Part shown: one piece after another, positions 12,701 through 25,270 of the stretch
Layout of the letters: each line of letters begins with the position of its first letter
Numbering within the stretch: position 1 is the first letter of the stretch
Source of the DNA: Diplosphaera chodatii
Taxonomy: Eukaryota; Chlorophyta; Trebouxiophyceae; Prasiolales; Stichococcaceae
Reading direction: 5' to 3'
Length of the DNA: 64,000 nucleotides
Assembly (NCBI GenBank): GCA_032358165.1
Contig: JAALGY010000033.1
Coordinates: forward strand, 3,658,001-3,722,000
Made by a program: the position numbers and the translations under genes
The notes under the pieces: model-generated
Databases searched by the model: none
Told to the model about the DNA's origin: nothing
What the model saw: only the letters and a program-made list of their open reading frames with translations

Positions 12701-13862
12701 GCTCCGCTGCAAGCTGCACCAGCGCTCCTGAGATGGCACTGTGCATGGTCCGTCGCCAGCAATTTGGGCATCACTCCTCACCATACATCTCAACGCCAGC
12801 ATCCTTCAGCAGGTTGTCGTAGACGCTGTTCAGCCTGGCAATCTCCTTTGCCTGCAGATGTGTTCCGGAAGCAATGTCGCATGGTGAAGCCCCGTTGTGC
12901 CCCTGCGCTTGGGGTTGCTTGGGGTTGCAAGCAACATCTGACACGAGCGTGCCCATAAAGCCAGCACCTTCTTCTGTATCAGCGTTTTCCAGCTGAACTT
13001 TGGCTGCCCCGGGATGTCCCACCCAAAGCCGCGAGCATCCTGGAAGTCGTCGCTGAACTCTGACCTGCAATGCCAAAGAAAGCTGCTGTGTCGCGCTCCG
13101 GCTTGCACATGTTCCTGCCAGAGCACACGCATCGTGCGCATACCGAACTGCGAGTTTGACCGTTCTGTGCAATACCCACCCATACACAAGGAGCTTCTTT
13201 GGCACGCAGCCGCGGATGACACACCTGCACAGCAACACACACTTGCACTCTCTATCATGTTGTTTCAGCCCATCTGAGGTCGTCTTGCATACACCGCAAC
13301 GCTGAATGTGACTGCCGAGGTACATGCGACGCACGTGCCGCCTGCGCCGCCATGCTTGTCGTCCGGGATGAAGGCGAATGGCAGCTCAACGATGCCCACC
13401 TTCGCGCCGTAGTTCTGTGCTGCAAACCTGCACGCTCAGTGGCAGCAGTTGGGCGACTAAGGAGTGCCGCCCTGTGTCTGGTAGGTTGGCGCGTCGACAG
13501 AAACTGCGGTTTCGACGATGTACATCATTTGCACGTTGTTCACAAAGCAGCACACAGGACGTTTATATGCGCAGAAGACAGGATCCAACACCACTAGATC
13601 ATACACCCCAGCCTTGGACAACATGCATCGTGTTACGTTGCAAATTTGACTCGAGCCTTACAACAGTGCAGTTGCGCATGTCAGATAGAATTCACTTGAC
13701 ATCACGCGGCTGGACTTACAGCTGAACGCATGCGTACACGCCTACTTAGTTTGGCGGTGCGAGTGTTACCAAGTCACACACCCACCTTGCAGCTCGGGTG
13801 CCGCCGCTGCCTGCGCCGATGACCAGCAGGTCGAAGTCGTATTTGGTGCCGTTTTCAGTCAT
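9738..13862 (-). CDS. GR: Glutathione reductase (plant type)
   Basis: FAD-dependent reduction of glutathione disulphide with NADPH. The start ATG (complement of 13860-13862) gives [20 protein letters not shown], whose GAGSGG is the FAD dinucleotide fold. Exon 2 (about 13330-13437, [17 protein letters not shown]) joins exon 3 with a split codon to give the redox-active disulphide [18 protein letters not shown]. Later exons encode [37 protein letters not shown], the NADPH fold [18 protein letters not shown] sequence near 12070-12180, [20 protein letters not shown] (second FAD site), [29 protein letters not shown] and the dimer-interface catalytic His in [17 protein letters not shown]. The stop is TGA at 9738-9740. 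All family landmarks are present and in order. No obvious transit peptide precedes the ATG, so this looks like a cytosolic isoform unless an upstream exon was missed. About eleven exons. Confidence 0.95.
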
Positions 13863-14637
13863 CTTGCCAATATTGAACGCGCAAGTGAACCGCCTCCATG
13901 CAAGCGCTGTGTGCCCATCTTGGCGCATCATGCAGCGGGCCCTCAACCGAGGCCAATTTGCATAAGGGTCCTTTTCCAGGGTCAGAGCTTGTAAATTCAG
14001 CAACCCCGTCGCCCATCGCATCTGCAGGTCCGCTGCCAACGTCAGCACTGCTGTGTTCCGTGCACAGAGCCGCGGACTAATGTCAAAGCTCGTCGAAGCT
14101 CCAAGTGTGCTTGAAAATATTGCAACTGGTGCAGCTGCCAGCCCAGTGGCCGGCTGTGAGGCCTTGCCGTTCTCAGATCGTGTGCCGGTTTTGTGACACG
14201 GCACTGCACATCGCCGCAGCACATCGCAGGTATCTGCTGATCGTGTGCAGCGGTTTTTGCACGGGTCGTCTGGTGAGGTGCCCGTCTGCTGAACGCACTC
14301 GAATGCGGAGCTGCCAGGCGCATTTGTCTGGGTCCCAGGCTGGTGCTTGCACGCAGATCGAAGGCCATGCAGCACAGCATGTCAACACAGCGCCGGCGCA
14401 TGCTATGCTGCACGGTTGGCAGCAGCCCTGACAGCCCGCTGGTCAGCGCAAGGCACCACCAGCTCGTATCTGCTGTTGTACTGCCGCCGGAGCTGCGGCT
14501 CAGCTGCATGTTGCCAGCAGCCAAGAACACGCAATAGTGCGCACACTAGTCTGTGAGAGCACCAGCAGCATTCACAGCAAGTCTAGCTAGTCTGAGCAGC
14601 ACAGCAGCAGCGTACCTTGAACACAACAGATGAGCAG
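13863..14637. promoter_or_regulatory. Divergent intergenic region between glutathione reductase and the lipocalin gene
   Basis: About 770 bp between two start codons facing away from each other. The minus-strand frame open up to 14375 continues upstream of the reductase ATG but shows no presequence-like or conserved sequence. No promoter motif was recognised. Confidence 0.4.
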
Positions 14638-16353
14638 ATGAGCCACACCAGCTCCATGACTGTGGAGCCTGCAAGCGCGGCGTCTTTTGCGCGAACAGCG
14701 TCGGGCGGCATGAAGAAGTCCTTCAGCATTGACAGCAGCCTGAGCATGGTCAGCCACCACGCCGCTGCGCGCACGCATCCAGACCGGCCCGCCGAGCACG
14801 GCGGCCACGGCATGCAGCTTACGGGCCTCAAGACTCTGCACGAAGACAGGTTTGCGCGCAACAGGCACACATGCCAGGTCTTTGTCATGCTGACACGCAC
14901 ATGTGCATCATGCTCTAGACATGCTACCCGGGGCGCTGTCCGCTCCAGGAGGCGCATTAGCAGAAATGTGTGAAGACACTCACCCGCTACACTGTCTTGG
15001 CATGCAGGGGTGCCAGTCCACCAATGCTGTCGCCTCGCTCACCGCCACCAGTGCTGCCCTTTGCACCAGCCCAACAGGCAGTCGAGGGGCAGCTGGCGCC
15101 AGGCACCGGCAGGCCCGGCAAGCAGCACGCTTCCCTGCGCAGCATGCTTCTCGTTGCGTTCACAGCGCTGGCAGCCCTTGCAGCTGGCGTGTTCGTTGCA
15201 AAGTCGCCGTGGCTTGGTGCTGGAGATGCGGACGATGGCGACAGCATCGGCGCGGGCTGCGCAAACATTGACGCGCTGCCGGCCTTCGACATGGCCAGGT
15301 TTGCTGGCGACTGGCATACCATTGCATGGCTGCACTCGACGGCGGAGGCGTCTGCCTGGGAGAAGGTGGTCAGCAACAAGTGCACGACCGCACATTTCTC
15401 CACCGTGTCAGGACCTGCAAGGCAGCAGTCTGCAAAGCATCAGGCGGCAAAGGACAGCAGCAGCACCGCCACCAGCAGCAGCAAGACTGCTGCAGTCAGG
15501 GGCGCCAACAGCACCAGTAGTGGCGGGAGTCGCAGTGCCCACTTTGGAGTGAGGTTCACGCACCGCACGCAGCCGATGCAGGGCAGCGGTGCAGAGGGTG
15601 GCACCAGCAGTGCCAGGCAGCAGGAAGCGACAGGCCTGCCAACTGTGGTGCATGGCAGGGGCCGTATACCTGAGCGGACATCACCCGCCCGGCTGCAGGT
15701 CAGTGCCCCTGCGCCTTGCCAACTGTGCTAACATCGGGCAGCCGTGGGCCTATCACATTGCCGAGCTTGTCACAGCTGCGAGGTTGCCAAAACTGCAGAT
15801 GACCAGCAGACATTCAGACGCCCAGACATTGTGCAGCAACCTGCTCTGAACATGATGTCATGTCGTGGGTGCTGCAGGTGCAGCTCGACAGCGGGCATGT
15901 GCTGCCATACCATGTTGTATCCACCGATTACACGTCCTGGGCGCTGATGTGCACCACCTCCGCCAGCCTCGGCGGCCAGCGGCCTGCACAGGTGCCTGGG
16001 TCTGCAACTCCGTCTAACAAAATGTGCAGGCCGGGTGCGCATGTGTTCCAGGGCCTTGGCCCTGCAGCGGTCTGTTGTGTGGTGTGCTGCAGCCAACCGC
16101 CTGCCGGCAAGCATGTGTCAGTGATGTGGCGTGTCAGGGATCTACGCTCAGCGGACTCCTTTGCATCACGGCCAGTCTTGTGGCCAGTGAACTCGACTAC
16201 GTGCGACCGCAGGTGCTGGCCCTGCTGTCTCGGACGTGGCTGCACGACCGCCTGGATGTCGGGGACCGCCTCAATGAGCTGGCAGACCGGGACCTGCCGT
16301 GGAAGCACGTCGCGTTCGCGCCGTCAGCTGCGTGCTCCAGGTCCGCCGCATGA
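14638..16353 (+). CDS. Membrane-anchored lipocalin-like protein
   Basis: Exon 1 (ATG 14638) encodes a Ser-rich stretch MSHTSSMTVEPASAASFA and SFSIDSSLSMVSHHAA and ends LHED. It splices in phase (GACAG | GGGTGCC) to exon 2, which carries a Pro-rich segment, a single transmembrane helix (SMLLVAFTALAALAAGVFVA) and then the lipocalin start ALPAFDMARFAGDWHTIAW, containing the GxW signature. A Ser/Ala/Gln/Gly-rich run (about 15405-15670) interrupts the barrel. The next exon (about 15880-15990) has SGHVLPYHVVSTDYTSWALM, the usual 'Y.V..TDY.SWA' strand pair. The last exon reads VLALLSRTWLHDRLDV and WKHVAFAPSAACS, equivalent to the 'LSRTP' helix and the C-terminal Cys of apolipoprotein-D-like lipocalins, ending TGA at 16351-16353. 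Predicted topology is type II, with the barrel outside the cytosol. The ligand is unknown. The exon between 15990 and 16180 is uncertain. Confidence 0.68.
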
Positions 16354-17013
16354 TGAATAGCGGATGCCAGCGCCCGGAGCTGGGAAAGTTTTGCGGGACA
16401 AGGTGTGCTTTAGGGCCTTGCCACCCAGCAAACCAGCAGCGAGCTTCCTTCCAGCACAGACCATGCAGCGTGCCCAGGGTGAAATCGCTCATCAAGACTG
16501 CCGATGTCACCTCCATGAAGACCATTGGCGAGAAACCTGTGATGATTGTCGAGAAGTTCTGGTCTCACCGCACCGAAGGGATTTGGTTTTGTTGACAGCC
16601 TTGTTCACATCTCTGCATGTTGCCACTCATCATTGGTACTGATGATGCCGAGCCAGTTCGCATGACTTCTTCAGACTGTGCTCAGCAGCACGAAATGTCT
16701 TCGAACTTCACACACTTCTACTCATCGGCAACCCGCTGACTGCTGACCTCTGATAACTGATGCAGCGCCTGCCAGATCAAGACTCACTGATGCAGTACAT
16801 GTACATGCTCCCGAAGACCCGAAATATGCTGCTCTGAGCCGAGGCCCAATGCCTGCTTCCTGTTTTTGGTGCCCTGACGTCTGTCCAGCATGACTGGGCT
16901 GCCTGAGCAGCCGCAGCATACACATGCTGGCAGCCCACTTCCCCAATGAAGGTGCAACCGCCTTCTGCCCCTGCGGCCGCCACCGCTCCCCTTTGCATAA
17001 TGACGGTGCACCA
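16354..17013. other. Convergent intergenic region, no gene seen
   Basis: Lies between two 3' ends. A plus-strand frame near 16475-16595 looks mildly protein-like but has no domain, no start and no clear splice link to the lipocalin gene. Confidence 0.45.
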
Positions 17014-20000
17014 TCACACCAACTTCATCGCGCTGATGATCGCAACGCCAGGGCTGCCGGCCGCTGCTGGCCAATGTGACTTCAGCCATGCCGTGGCGCG
17101 ATCCTGCAATGCAGACGCAATCATCGAGCCATGGACGGTGTCGCACTGCAGCCTGCTGCGCAGTTGCAGCACCACTCAGTCAGCCGCTGCACTGACGTAC
17201 TCTCTACAGCATCTGCCGTGTGCTGTTTGGTCGGCTCATGCACAAAACAGACGCCCCTACATTCACATACGATGAGGCAGCATTGTGTGCCAAGGGTCCC
17301 ACCACAGTGCAGGATTTGACCAGCTGCTGCCACACATCCTGATTTCGCAGCCAGATCAAACACACCCCACCCTCACCTCCCAGTCGGACCAAAGGGCCTG
17401 CTCGCCCCGCAGCCGGGCGCGCAATGCCGCCAGCGCCAGCACCGTGGCCCAGGCGTCCGGCGTCGCCGCCACGGGCTTTGCAGCACGCAGCGCGGCGACA
17501 CCTGGGGGTTCGTCAGTGACACCCGTCACGCAGGGCAGTCCCGCAGGTGCATCTGCTCACAGGCTAGCTCAGCATCGACCGTGAGCTCGATGGCTTGTAT
17601 CCACTCAGTGTGCTGTCGCTTTGACAGTGCATGCAGGGCGTGCGGGAGCTTGCTGCAGATGTGGATGACAAATCGCCACTCACATCCAGGCGGACACATG
17701 GCAGTGCACACAGGCAAGATTTTCCACTGCTGATATGCAAAGGCTGCAAGTGCTGCAAATTTTGCTACCCAGGGGCAAAATTTACAGTGTGAAATCCCTC
17801 AAGTAGTAGTATGACCTAGCATGATTCAAGTCTCACCGTCTGATTCGGACGAGCTGCCCTTCAGGCCCGCCAGCAGCGACAGCAGCGCATCCGAGTCCTC
17901 CCATGCGCCGTCTGCTGTGCGCAGCAGGTTGAGCTGCCGCAGCACGCTCCTGTGAACAGAGAGAAGCATGTTCATGTCTATGTCTGCATCTCTGCAACAT
18001 GTTGTTTTGTCAAGACACGCAGGCAGACCACACGTTGGCTTGAACGGAGCCGCACATCACTTCACCAGCCCAGCTGAGAGGCCTTGCCTTGTGTCCAACG
18101 GTTTTGGTGGGGGCTGTGCCACAGATGTCGCCTTGGGCTCCTGGAGGTGAGTCTGCTGCACTTCAGTGACCCCAGCGCCGTCATCACTTGAGCCCTCCTC
18201 AGCCACGCCCGATGCTGCAGGGGCACTGGCACCCCCCTGCATGAACGCCTGCAGACCCCAGGGCATGAAAGGGGTCATCTGGGGCACTGGCCGTGTCTAC
18301 AACAAGGGATGTGGTCACCTTAGGGCCGCTCAGCTGTGGGGCAATCTGCTGAGCCCCCACAACAGCCTGCAGCACGCGGCTCGTGCCTGCTCATTATGCA
18401 CTAGCGCCCATGCTGCTGGTCGAGTCGAGGTCAAGAGCACATGCCCGTTGCGCGCCGGCTGGTGACGACGATGACGCCTAAGCATGGCGAGAGTTATCCC
18501 GACCCTTGGTGACTTGGCCAGCAAAGAGGTTAACAGCGCATCTACCACGGACGCACAGCACTCACCTCTGCACTGCGCGGCAGGGACGCGGTGTCGGCCT
18601 GCAGTGCAGGGGCATGCTCGCCGCGCGTGAGGAGCTCGTCGATGCTGGGCGAGCTCGCGCTGTTCTGGCGGGTGTCAGCGGATTGTGACGCTGCACAATG
18701 CAGACAAGTGCCGTTAGGCCACAGTCAGCATGTCAGGATGGCCTAGCATCAGGCTCTGCCGTGCGGCGGCACTGGGGAAACTCGCGGGGTTGTGGCACAT
18801 CCATTGCACGACACACACGACTACACAGTGCTGGACACACACGGTGTAGCAGGCTTCCACGCCAGTGCCAGTGAAGCTGGCTTGGTATCATCGTCTAATT
18901 GGGCCAGCCATTTGAAGGCGCACCAGCTCTGCATGCATCGGCCGCGCCTCCCGGAGCTGCGAGTGCTGCAGACCCAGCAACACGGCCCCTTGTTGACCCG
19001 CCAAAGCCGAAGCCTGCGTAATGAAACTACCACGACATCAGAGCGTCGTCATGCTGGTTAGAGAGCTGCAGGCAGGCTGCCGGACAGACTGCACACCCAT
19101 CTGCAGCACCACCGCATGCCGGACGACCCCTTGGCGATGGACTGTGTGCAACACTGACATTGCATGCCGCCAACACGGGAGCCAACCCAGTATTGAGGGT
19201 GCTCACCGCCAAACATCCCAGAGCTCTTCTTGGGGGCCGCAGCGCAACGCATCACCGGGGCACCCCGTGCAAAGGAGGACGAGCAGGAAGCCAGCGCTGG
19301 CGCAGGAGCTGCTAAGCACTGCAGGGCAAGGACATCACCGTGTTGTGACACCAATGTATCTTTAGACCTGCAATGGCACCCGTGGTATGAGCACCAATGG
19401 CTATCTCGAGTCACATGGGTCAGGATGACCTCATTGCTGATCAACGACCAACCAAAGGACACCACGTTGAACAGACCGTGCAGACAGACATCAGACAGTG
19501 CATGACAGGAAGCACCACAGCAAGCAGGTGTGCACACCTGCGGTGCTCCAGGGGGCGGGCCGCCGCCATACGCGTAGGGTGGCGGCAACGCGCTCAGGAA
19601 CCCGTATTCCACTGGCTCTGGCTGCCACAGCCTGCGCCCTTGCGGCACCTGCAGCCAGAAGGGGGTCCTTGACTCCTGGGGTTTGCGGGAGCCGCAGACA
19701 GTGTGGCATGCCGCGTTGGCATCGGAGGTGACAGTCAGGGCTCCTGGCTTCTGTGAATGGCCTGTGTCGCATAGCCTACCTGCAGCGGCACCTCGTGACG
19801 CTCAGTCTCGTTTGGATCCAGCGGGCTGCTCTGCAGCAGCACACCCACCGAGGCGGTGTGCGGCGTCACGAGGTTCTCCTACATTTGCAAAGTGCAATCA
19901 CCTGTCGGGTTGCCTGTCCTGAGATATATCATGCTCAGATCCGTGTCTTGCATTGTCGCTGGACTACCATTCGGCAATGCTGCATTCCCATTCCTGGTCA

Positions 20001-23000
20001 CAGCAACCAAACGGCAGATGTGCAGAAAGGCATATTCACATGTTACTGCTGGCAGCATATGTGCCCTAAGACCCGGCACCTGGATGGCCAGGCGCACGAC
20101 CTCGTCCTTGACAACCTCGTCGCTGGGCGCCGGCCGCCTCAGGCTGCCGTCCGGCTGCAGGTGGAGCGCCGACTGGCCGTCCAGAAGCGCACCCACCAAG
20201 CTGCATCAAACACGCAATTCTTGCCTGAGCGTCTATATTGTGTCCCAGCATTGTCGCCGATTCTGTTGCAGACTCAGCAGGCGTGTGGTGAGCAGGCAGG
20301 AACCCCCGTCAGTGTTGTAGATAATCAGAATGTTCTAGTTCAATCCCTTTTGAATTTGGGCCAGTGGCTCACCACATGGCATGCAGCACTGCAAAGGCAT
20401 CGCCAGCTGTCGCCTTCTCAGTGTCGAGCGGCAGCTCGATCTCCAGCTCACTGCCATCCGGCCTGCTGACCTTGAGGCCCACCGCCGCCCCTGGCTCATG
20501 CTTCAGCACCTGCGGTGTGTTGACGCCGCAATGGCATCTGGGGGTCTCTGGAGTGCTTTGCTCACTGAACTCGGTATATCACATCGGCATTGTCGGCACC
20601 CTGCCTGCTGCTGTTATGAAAGGCATGCAAGTTATGTGATGACTTAACTTTTGCTTGATGGCACGTGCAGCAGGTCACCTGAGCCAGGATGACGAGCGGC
20701 TCGCCGGGGAACAGGCGGGGCGGCAGTGCTGCGGGCGCCGGCGCCAGCAGGCACTTCTTCGTGACGAGGCGCGGCCTACAAAAATGGTGCGCCAGAGTCT
20801 CAGAGGTGGACTGTGGCTGGGCAGTCAACTGTCACTGGTGCTGCGTCTCGCGCTGCGCTTAGACTAGGATACAGTGAGGAATACCGGGCACAGGCCCACC
20901 GCACATCAAGCGTGTTTTTTGGCACAGACGCCCCAGACTGCTCCAACCTCAGGAGGGGGCATCGTACCCCTTGGACCCCAGAAGCCGTTGCACGGTGTTG
21001 ATTAGCAGTTGTCACCTGCTGAGGGCGCCCGCATTGAGCGCGCACTTCTTCAGGAAGCCCGCCTTAACCGCCACATCCTCGCCATCCACGACATACTGCG
21101 CGACGCCGCCGCTCAGGGCCGCAACATCTGCGACAGGCAGCACGAAGCAAACGTGTGGCAGAAGCGTGACGCGCACTGCTGCCAGGCACAGCTCCTCTCT
21201 CGGCACACAAGCAGGGTCCGTTCGTCCCGGCTTCTGCAGTGTTGCACTGTCGGCCACAGGTATCAAGGCGTGTGTGTCACGAGCAGTGCTAACAGCAGGC
21301 ACGGCCTGGGTACCATCCGACCTACCATCCAGGAAGCCGCGGTGCACGCCGTGCCCGATGCCGAGCACATGGCACGCGGTGCCGCCGGCTGCTGTCTGCT
21401 GCTGGGCGGGCGCCGTCTGCTTGCCGCCGGGGATCAGGTTCCGCAGCACCTGCAAGGTTGGGTCTGCTTTTAAAAATCGCACATCGATGCCAGGACATGT
21501 GTCGTGAGCATATGTGGCTGCAACACAGAAGGTGTCAGGTGCAGGCAGTGGTGCATGACAGCACATACTCAGGTGGACAACAGGACATCATGCAGCATGG
21601 CCAGCCGCACGCACTCAGCTGTACCTTCTTGATGGGTGTTAGGCTGCCGTTGCGACTGGTTTGGACCAGGGCCTTGATGCGGCCTTCCTCCGTGCTGGAG
21701 ACACCACCATCGGTGCAGAAGATGATCTCACGCTGGTGGCCTGTACAGTTGCATACCAGACCCAGGTAAGCACAGGGAGGACAAGCACATGAGCACATCT
21801 CCGATGCAAACGCATATCGAGCCATGCACAGCATAATTCTAGACACTGCTGCTTTTGAGGTACGACAGCAGAGCCAACCGAGTGCCAGCCGTGCAAGACC
21901 AGCGTCAGGGTGGCGAACGAAGCTGCAGCCAGCGGGCGCACCTTCGCTGATTGGCACGGCAAAGACGGCCTTGAGAGCACCCAGGATCTCTGTGCCGCCC
22001 CAGTGCGCATTCACGTGCGCCTGCACCCAGGTCTCAGCCTCCGTGGTGGCGGCGTCCGTGACGTCTCGTGCTGCCGGCCACATCATCTGGTGCGAGCTGC
22101 CAAACATGACCAGGTTGAATCTGACGCCTGCAGGTGGAACGCATGATCCGACCTTGATCAGCTGTTTCGGTCAACAGCAGCTCTCATTTGCTAATTGCCC
22201 ACCGATTCATCACTTTTAGTATTGCTGTCATCATACAGCCATGTACCAGGACAGTGTTGTGTGTGTGTTATACGCCCTCTTGTGCAGCTGTTTGACAGAG
22301 TCTGCTGCCAGCAATTCACCTTTGTTCTGAGGCAGGTCCTTGATGAAGAAGCTGGCTGCATCACGGGCCTGGACCTCTGGTGCACCGCCCATGCTGCCAG
22401 ACCCATCTATCACCAGCCACAGCTCGCGCGGCGGCGGTGGCCTGCTGTCCTCCTCCACACTGCAGTCGACGAGATGACGTTTTGTGGGCAGGGCATGAGA
22501 AGCACCGCCAGATAAGGTTGTGACAAGGCAGCTGATGTGTGTAGCAATGCTTGCGAGACGTTCAGGCGGTTGCTCCATGCACATTCCAGCACACCTTGGC
22601 ACGAAGGTGGCCTGCGCAACGAGCTTCTTCGTGTCGCCTCGGACGCAGCGCTGCAGCTCGAGGCGGCTGCGCTCGGCCTTGGCAGACGCCCCTGGCAGCT
22701 CCACCAGGAGCACGAAGTCCAGGCTGGGGTCCGAAACTGCAATGCGGCAGCCTGGTCAGCACCACAGTCTTGACTACACCAAGAGGCACACGCACGCTGC
22801 AGGCCACTTCACGTTCTGGCACGGTGGAAGCTCTGCCCCGCCAGCAGCTGTCTGGAGCAGCTGCTGGCGGCAGCACTGAAGCGGAGACGGTACCTTCTCT
22901 GCTGGCGCTGATGCAGGTGGAGGTGCCGTCCATGCTGCTCTCCAGCACATCGTTGTGGCTGGGCGACGTGACCGACGCCGGCGGCGCGTTGCTGCTGATG

Positions 23001-24567
23001 CGCACCTCGTACGTCAGGCTGTAGCTGACCTTGGTCGCAAACTTGGGGTTGGTCGCCGCCACCTGCGGTAGCACCTTTACAGACTTGATCACACAGAGAC
23101 ATGCTGCTATGCACCTGCTGTTCTGGGAAGGTGCCGCTACTGCAGACGCCTCTGGAAGCTAACAACATACTGGCTGCTGTGAGCATGCTGAGGACATGCC
23201 CTTTGCACCACGAGTGGATGTGTCATAGATTCCACAGCTCCCATTGATGTCAGCTCAACCCACCGAGTCAGCGCCGTTGGCCTGCTCTTGAGAGGTGACA
23301 TATGGGGGCACCCATGTGGCGGTGTGTGCATACTCCAGCACACCCGCTGCTCGGTCCAGCTGCAGGTCAGCAGACTGGCTGTTGATCGTACCAAGGCAAG
23401 CAAAAGCGGGGTAGGTGGTCCTGCCAGCCCTTCAAAGCCGGTAGCATCAGTGACAGCAATAGCTGCAGCGCCTCCTAACATGCCGTGCGTCCGTGAGTTG
23501 TGATCAAAAGCCACCATGCCGTACCTGGCGCAGGTAGGACAGCCGGATGACGCACTCGGTGTGCGCCTCCAGGTTGCCCAACTCCACGCTGTAGATGCTG
23601 CCGGCCACCTGCATTGCGGGACCATGCTCTACACGTTGTGAAGACACACCTCTGCCTATCCTTGCAACAGGCAGAGGACAGGTGCGTGGTGTGCATGTCA
23701 ACCATGGTGCTCTGCTAGTACCCACTACACCAGGCTGGGTGATGCATGTGGGTGTGCAGACCAGTGCACAGGCATATAAGTGCACGTGAGATGCCAGCCC
23801 GACCAGCTGTGCTCAGGGTCTTGTCGCTCGTCAGCCTGACCTGCTTGGCGAGGACGGCGGTGTGCCCCTGCTGCACAGCGTGCGAGTACTCCTGCTCCGC
23901 CTCCGCCTTCCGCTTCGTCTGGGTGACGACCTTTCGGTCGCCGATGGTCGCCTCGAACCTGTGCAGTGGTATGCAGGAATTTAGCGCTGGGGTGCGGAGG
24001 CGTCATCACATGCAGTAAGGGCGGGCGCATGACACCGACAGTATCGGCCACGAGGCATGACAGCGTACCGCAGTCATGCAGCAAGAGTCGAAATGGTTTG
24101 CAGTGTACTCAGCTCACCGGTACACGGCAGCACGCGATGGCACGGGGAACTTGAAGGTCACAGTTGCGTCCGCATCTGCCAGGTAGGAGAGCTCCTCTGT
24201 CGTCTCCGCGAACGCCAGATCGCAGTGCAGCACCGCCCTCACATGCCTGCACAGCGCACAGCACAGCATGAGCCCTCAGCCCTGTGAAGTTGATGGAAGC
24301 ATACGCCACGCCACACTGTCTGGTGCATGCAGATCACACCTGTGCCACAGCAACTTCATCATGCATATCGTGTACAGAATGCTTGGCTGCTTACCATGTC
24401 ATGTTGCACACGCGCTGTGCAAAATATTCTTAGCTTCTACTGCAGCCGAATCACGCTCACCTGGACCTCAGCGGCACCGCCCTGGCCTTTTCGCCGGCCA
24501 CAAATAGGCCGGACTCAGTGTCCTTGCAGTCGGAGTCCTCGGTAAGCCATTTTCCGACGTCCACCAT
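17014..24567 (-). CDS. VIT and von Willebrand factor A domain protein
   Basis: Large protein of about 20 exons combining a vault/inter-alpha-trypsin (VIT) domain with a metal-binding VWA domain, like the VWA5/PARP4-type and Dictyostelium VWA proteins. Exon 1 starts MVDVGKWLTEDSDCKDTESG (ATG complement of 24565-24567). The VIT domain follows: DATVTFKFPVPSRAAVYR, FEATIGDRKVVTQTKRKAEA, GSIYSVELGNLEAHTECVIR, then YSLTYEVRISSNAPPASV. The VWA domain has a complete MIDAS: LVIDGSGSMGG (about 22400), the Thr in HWGGTEILGALKAV, and the Asp in EIIFCTDGGVSS. Downstream exons include VHRGFLDG, GGVAQYVVDGEDVAVKAGF, and a low-complexity part around 18130-19700 (YAYGGGPPPGAPQ). The conserved tail is LLRTADGAWEDSDALLSLL and ATVLALAALRARLRGEQALW, joined in phase to DRATAWLKSHWPAAAG, with TGA at 17014-17016. 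No signal peptide, so likely cytosolic. A role in protein-protein binding is inferred. Confidence 0.87.
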
Positions 24568-25270
24568 GGTGAGACTGGCGCTGCTGAAATGCACAGAAGT
24601 GTTCCGGTGTTGTCGCGATCTGCTCGCGCAGCTAAGAAGAGGCTGAGATCCGCTTTCAAGCGCTGTAAACTGCAGGCTGCGACTGCAGGATACAGATTAG
24701 GGTGCTCTGAGGCCGGATGCAAACGTTGATTGTTGCGGAAAAGCAGCTTCGGTGCCATCGGAACCTCCAATGATGATCAGGTCATGCCTCATGTTGTCCG
24801 GGCTGTCCTGCTGACAGGGTTGGCAAGGCTGGCCACCTGATGCCCGCCCATGAATCTCCTCAGCAGCACCTACCTCGCTTGAGTGCAGGCCTTTCCTGTA
24901 TTGTACTTGAGCCATCTTGATGCACCGCTGATTCTTGTGTGTCAAGACAGACGGCGGCCGGTTGAGACTGCTGCGCATCCATTGAGGTCGTGGCACCTCA
25001 GGGTGGCATGCATGACGAGTGTAGCTCACGGTTTGGCAGCTGCGCAATGCAGATCACATAAACATTCTCTGTTTTGCGTGCCTGATGCAAAGCCACCAAA
25101 AATCTCTACAGCGGCGCAAACTATGAGTCCCAACAGTATTGCACAGCCACGCCCTTCTTGCAATCAACATCACTGGACACATACGTGAGGCAACCCCCCG
25201 AGTAGCTGGATATGGCATAGCAATAGCGCTTGTTGCGGGTTCGTATCTGCTGCTACGGAGGCTGATGAGC
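24568..25270. other. Intergenic: VWA-gene promoter side and FNR 3' side
   Basis: About 700 bp. Two minus-strand genes follow each other here. No coding signal, TATA box or poly(A) motif was recognised. Confidence 0.45.

Noticed and set aside
16475..16595. Plus-strand frame with protein-like sequence after the lipocalin gene
   Set aside because: No start, no acceptor in phase with the lipocalin's last exon, and no domain match; kept as non-coding.
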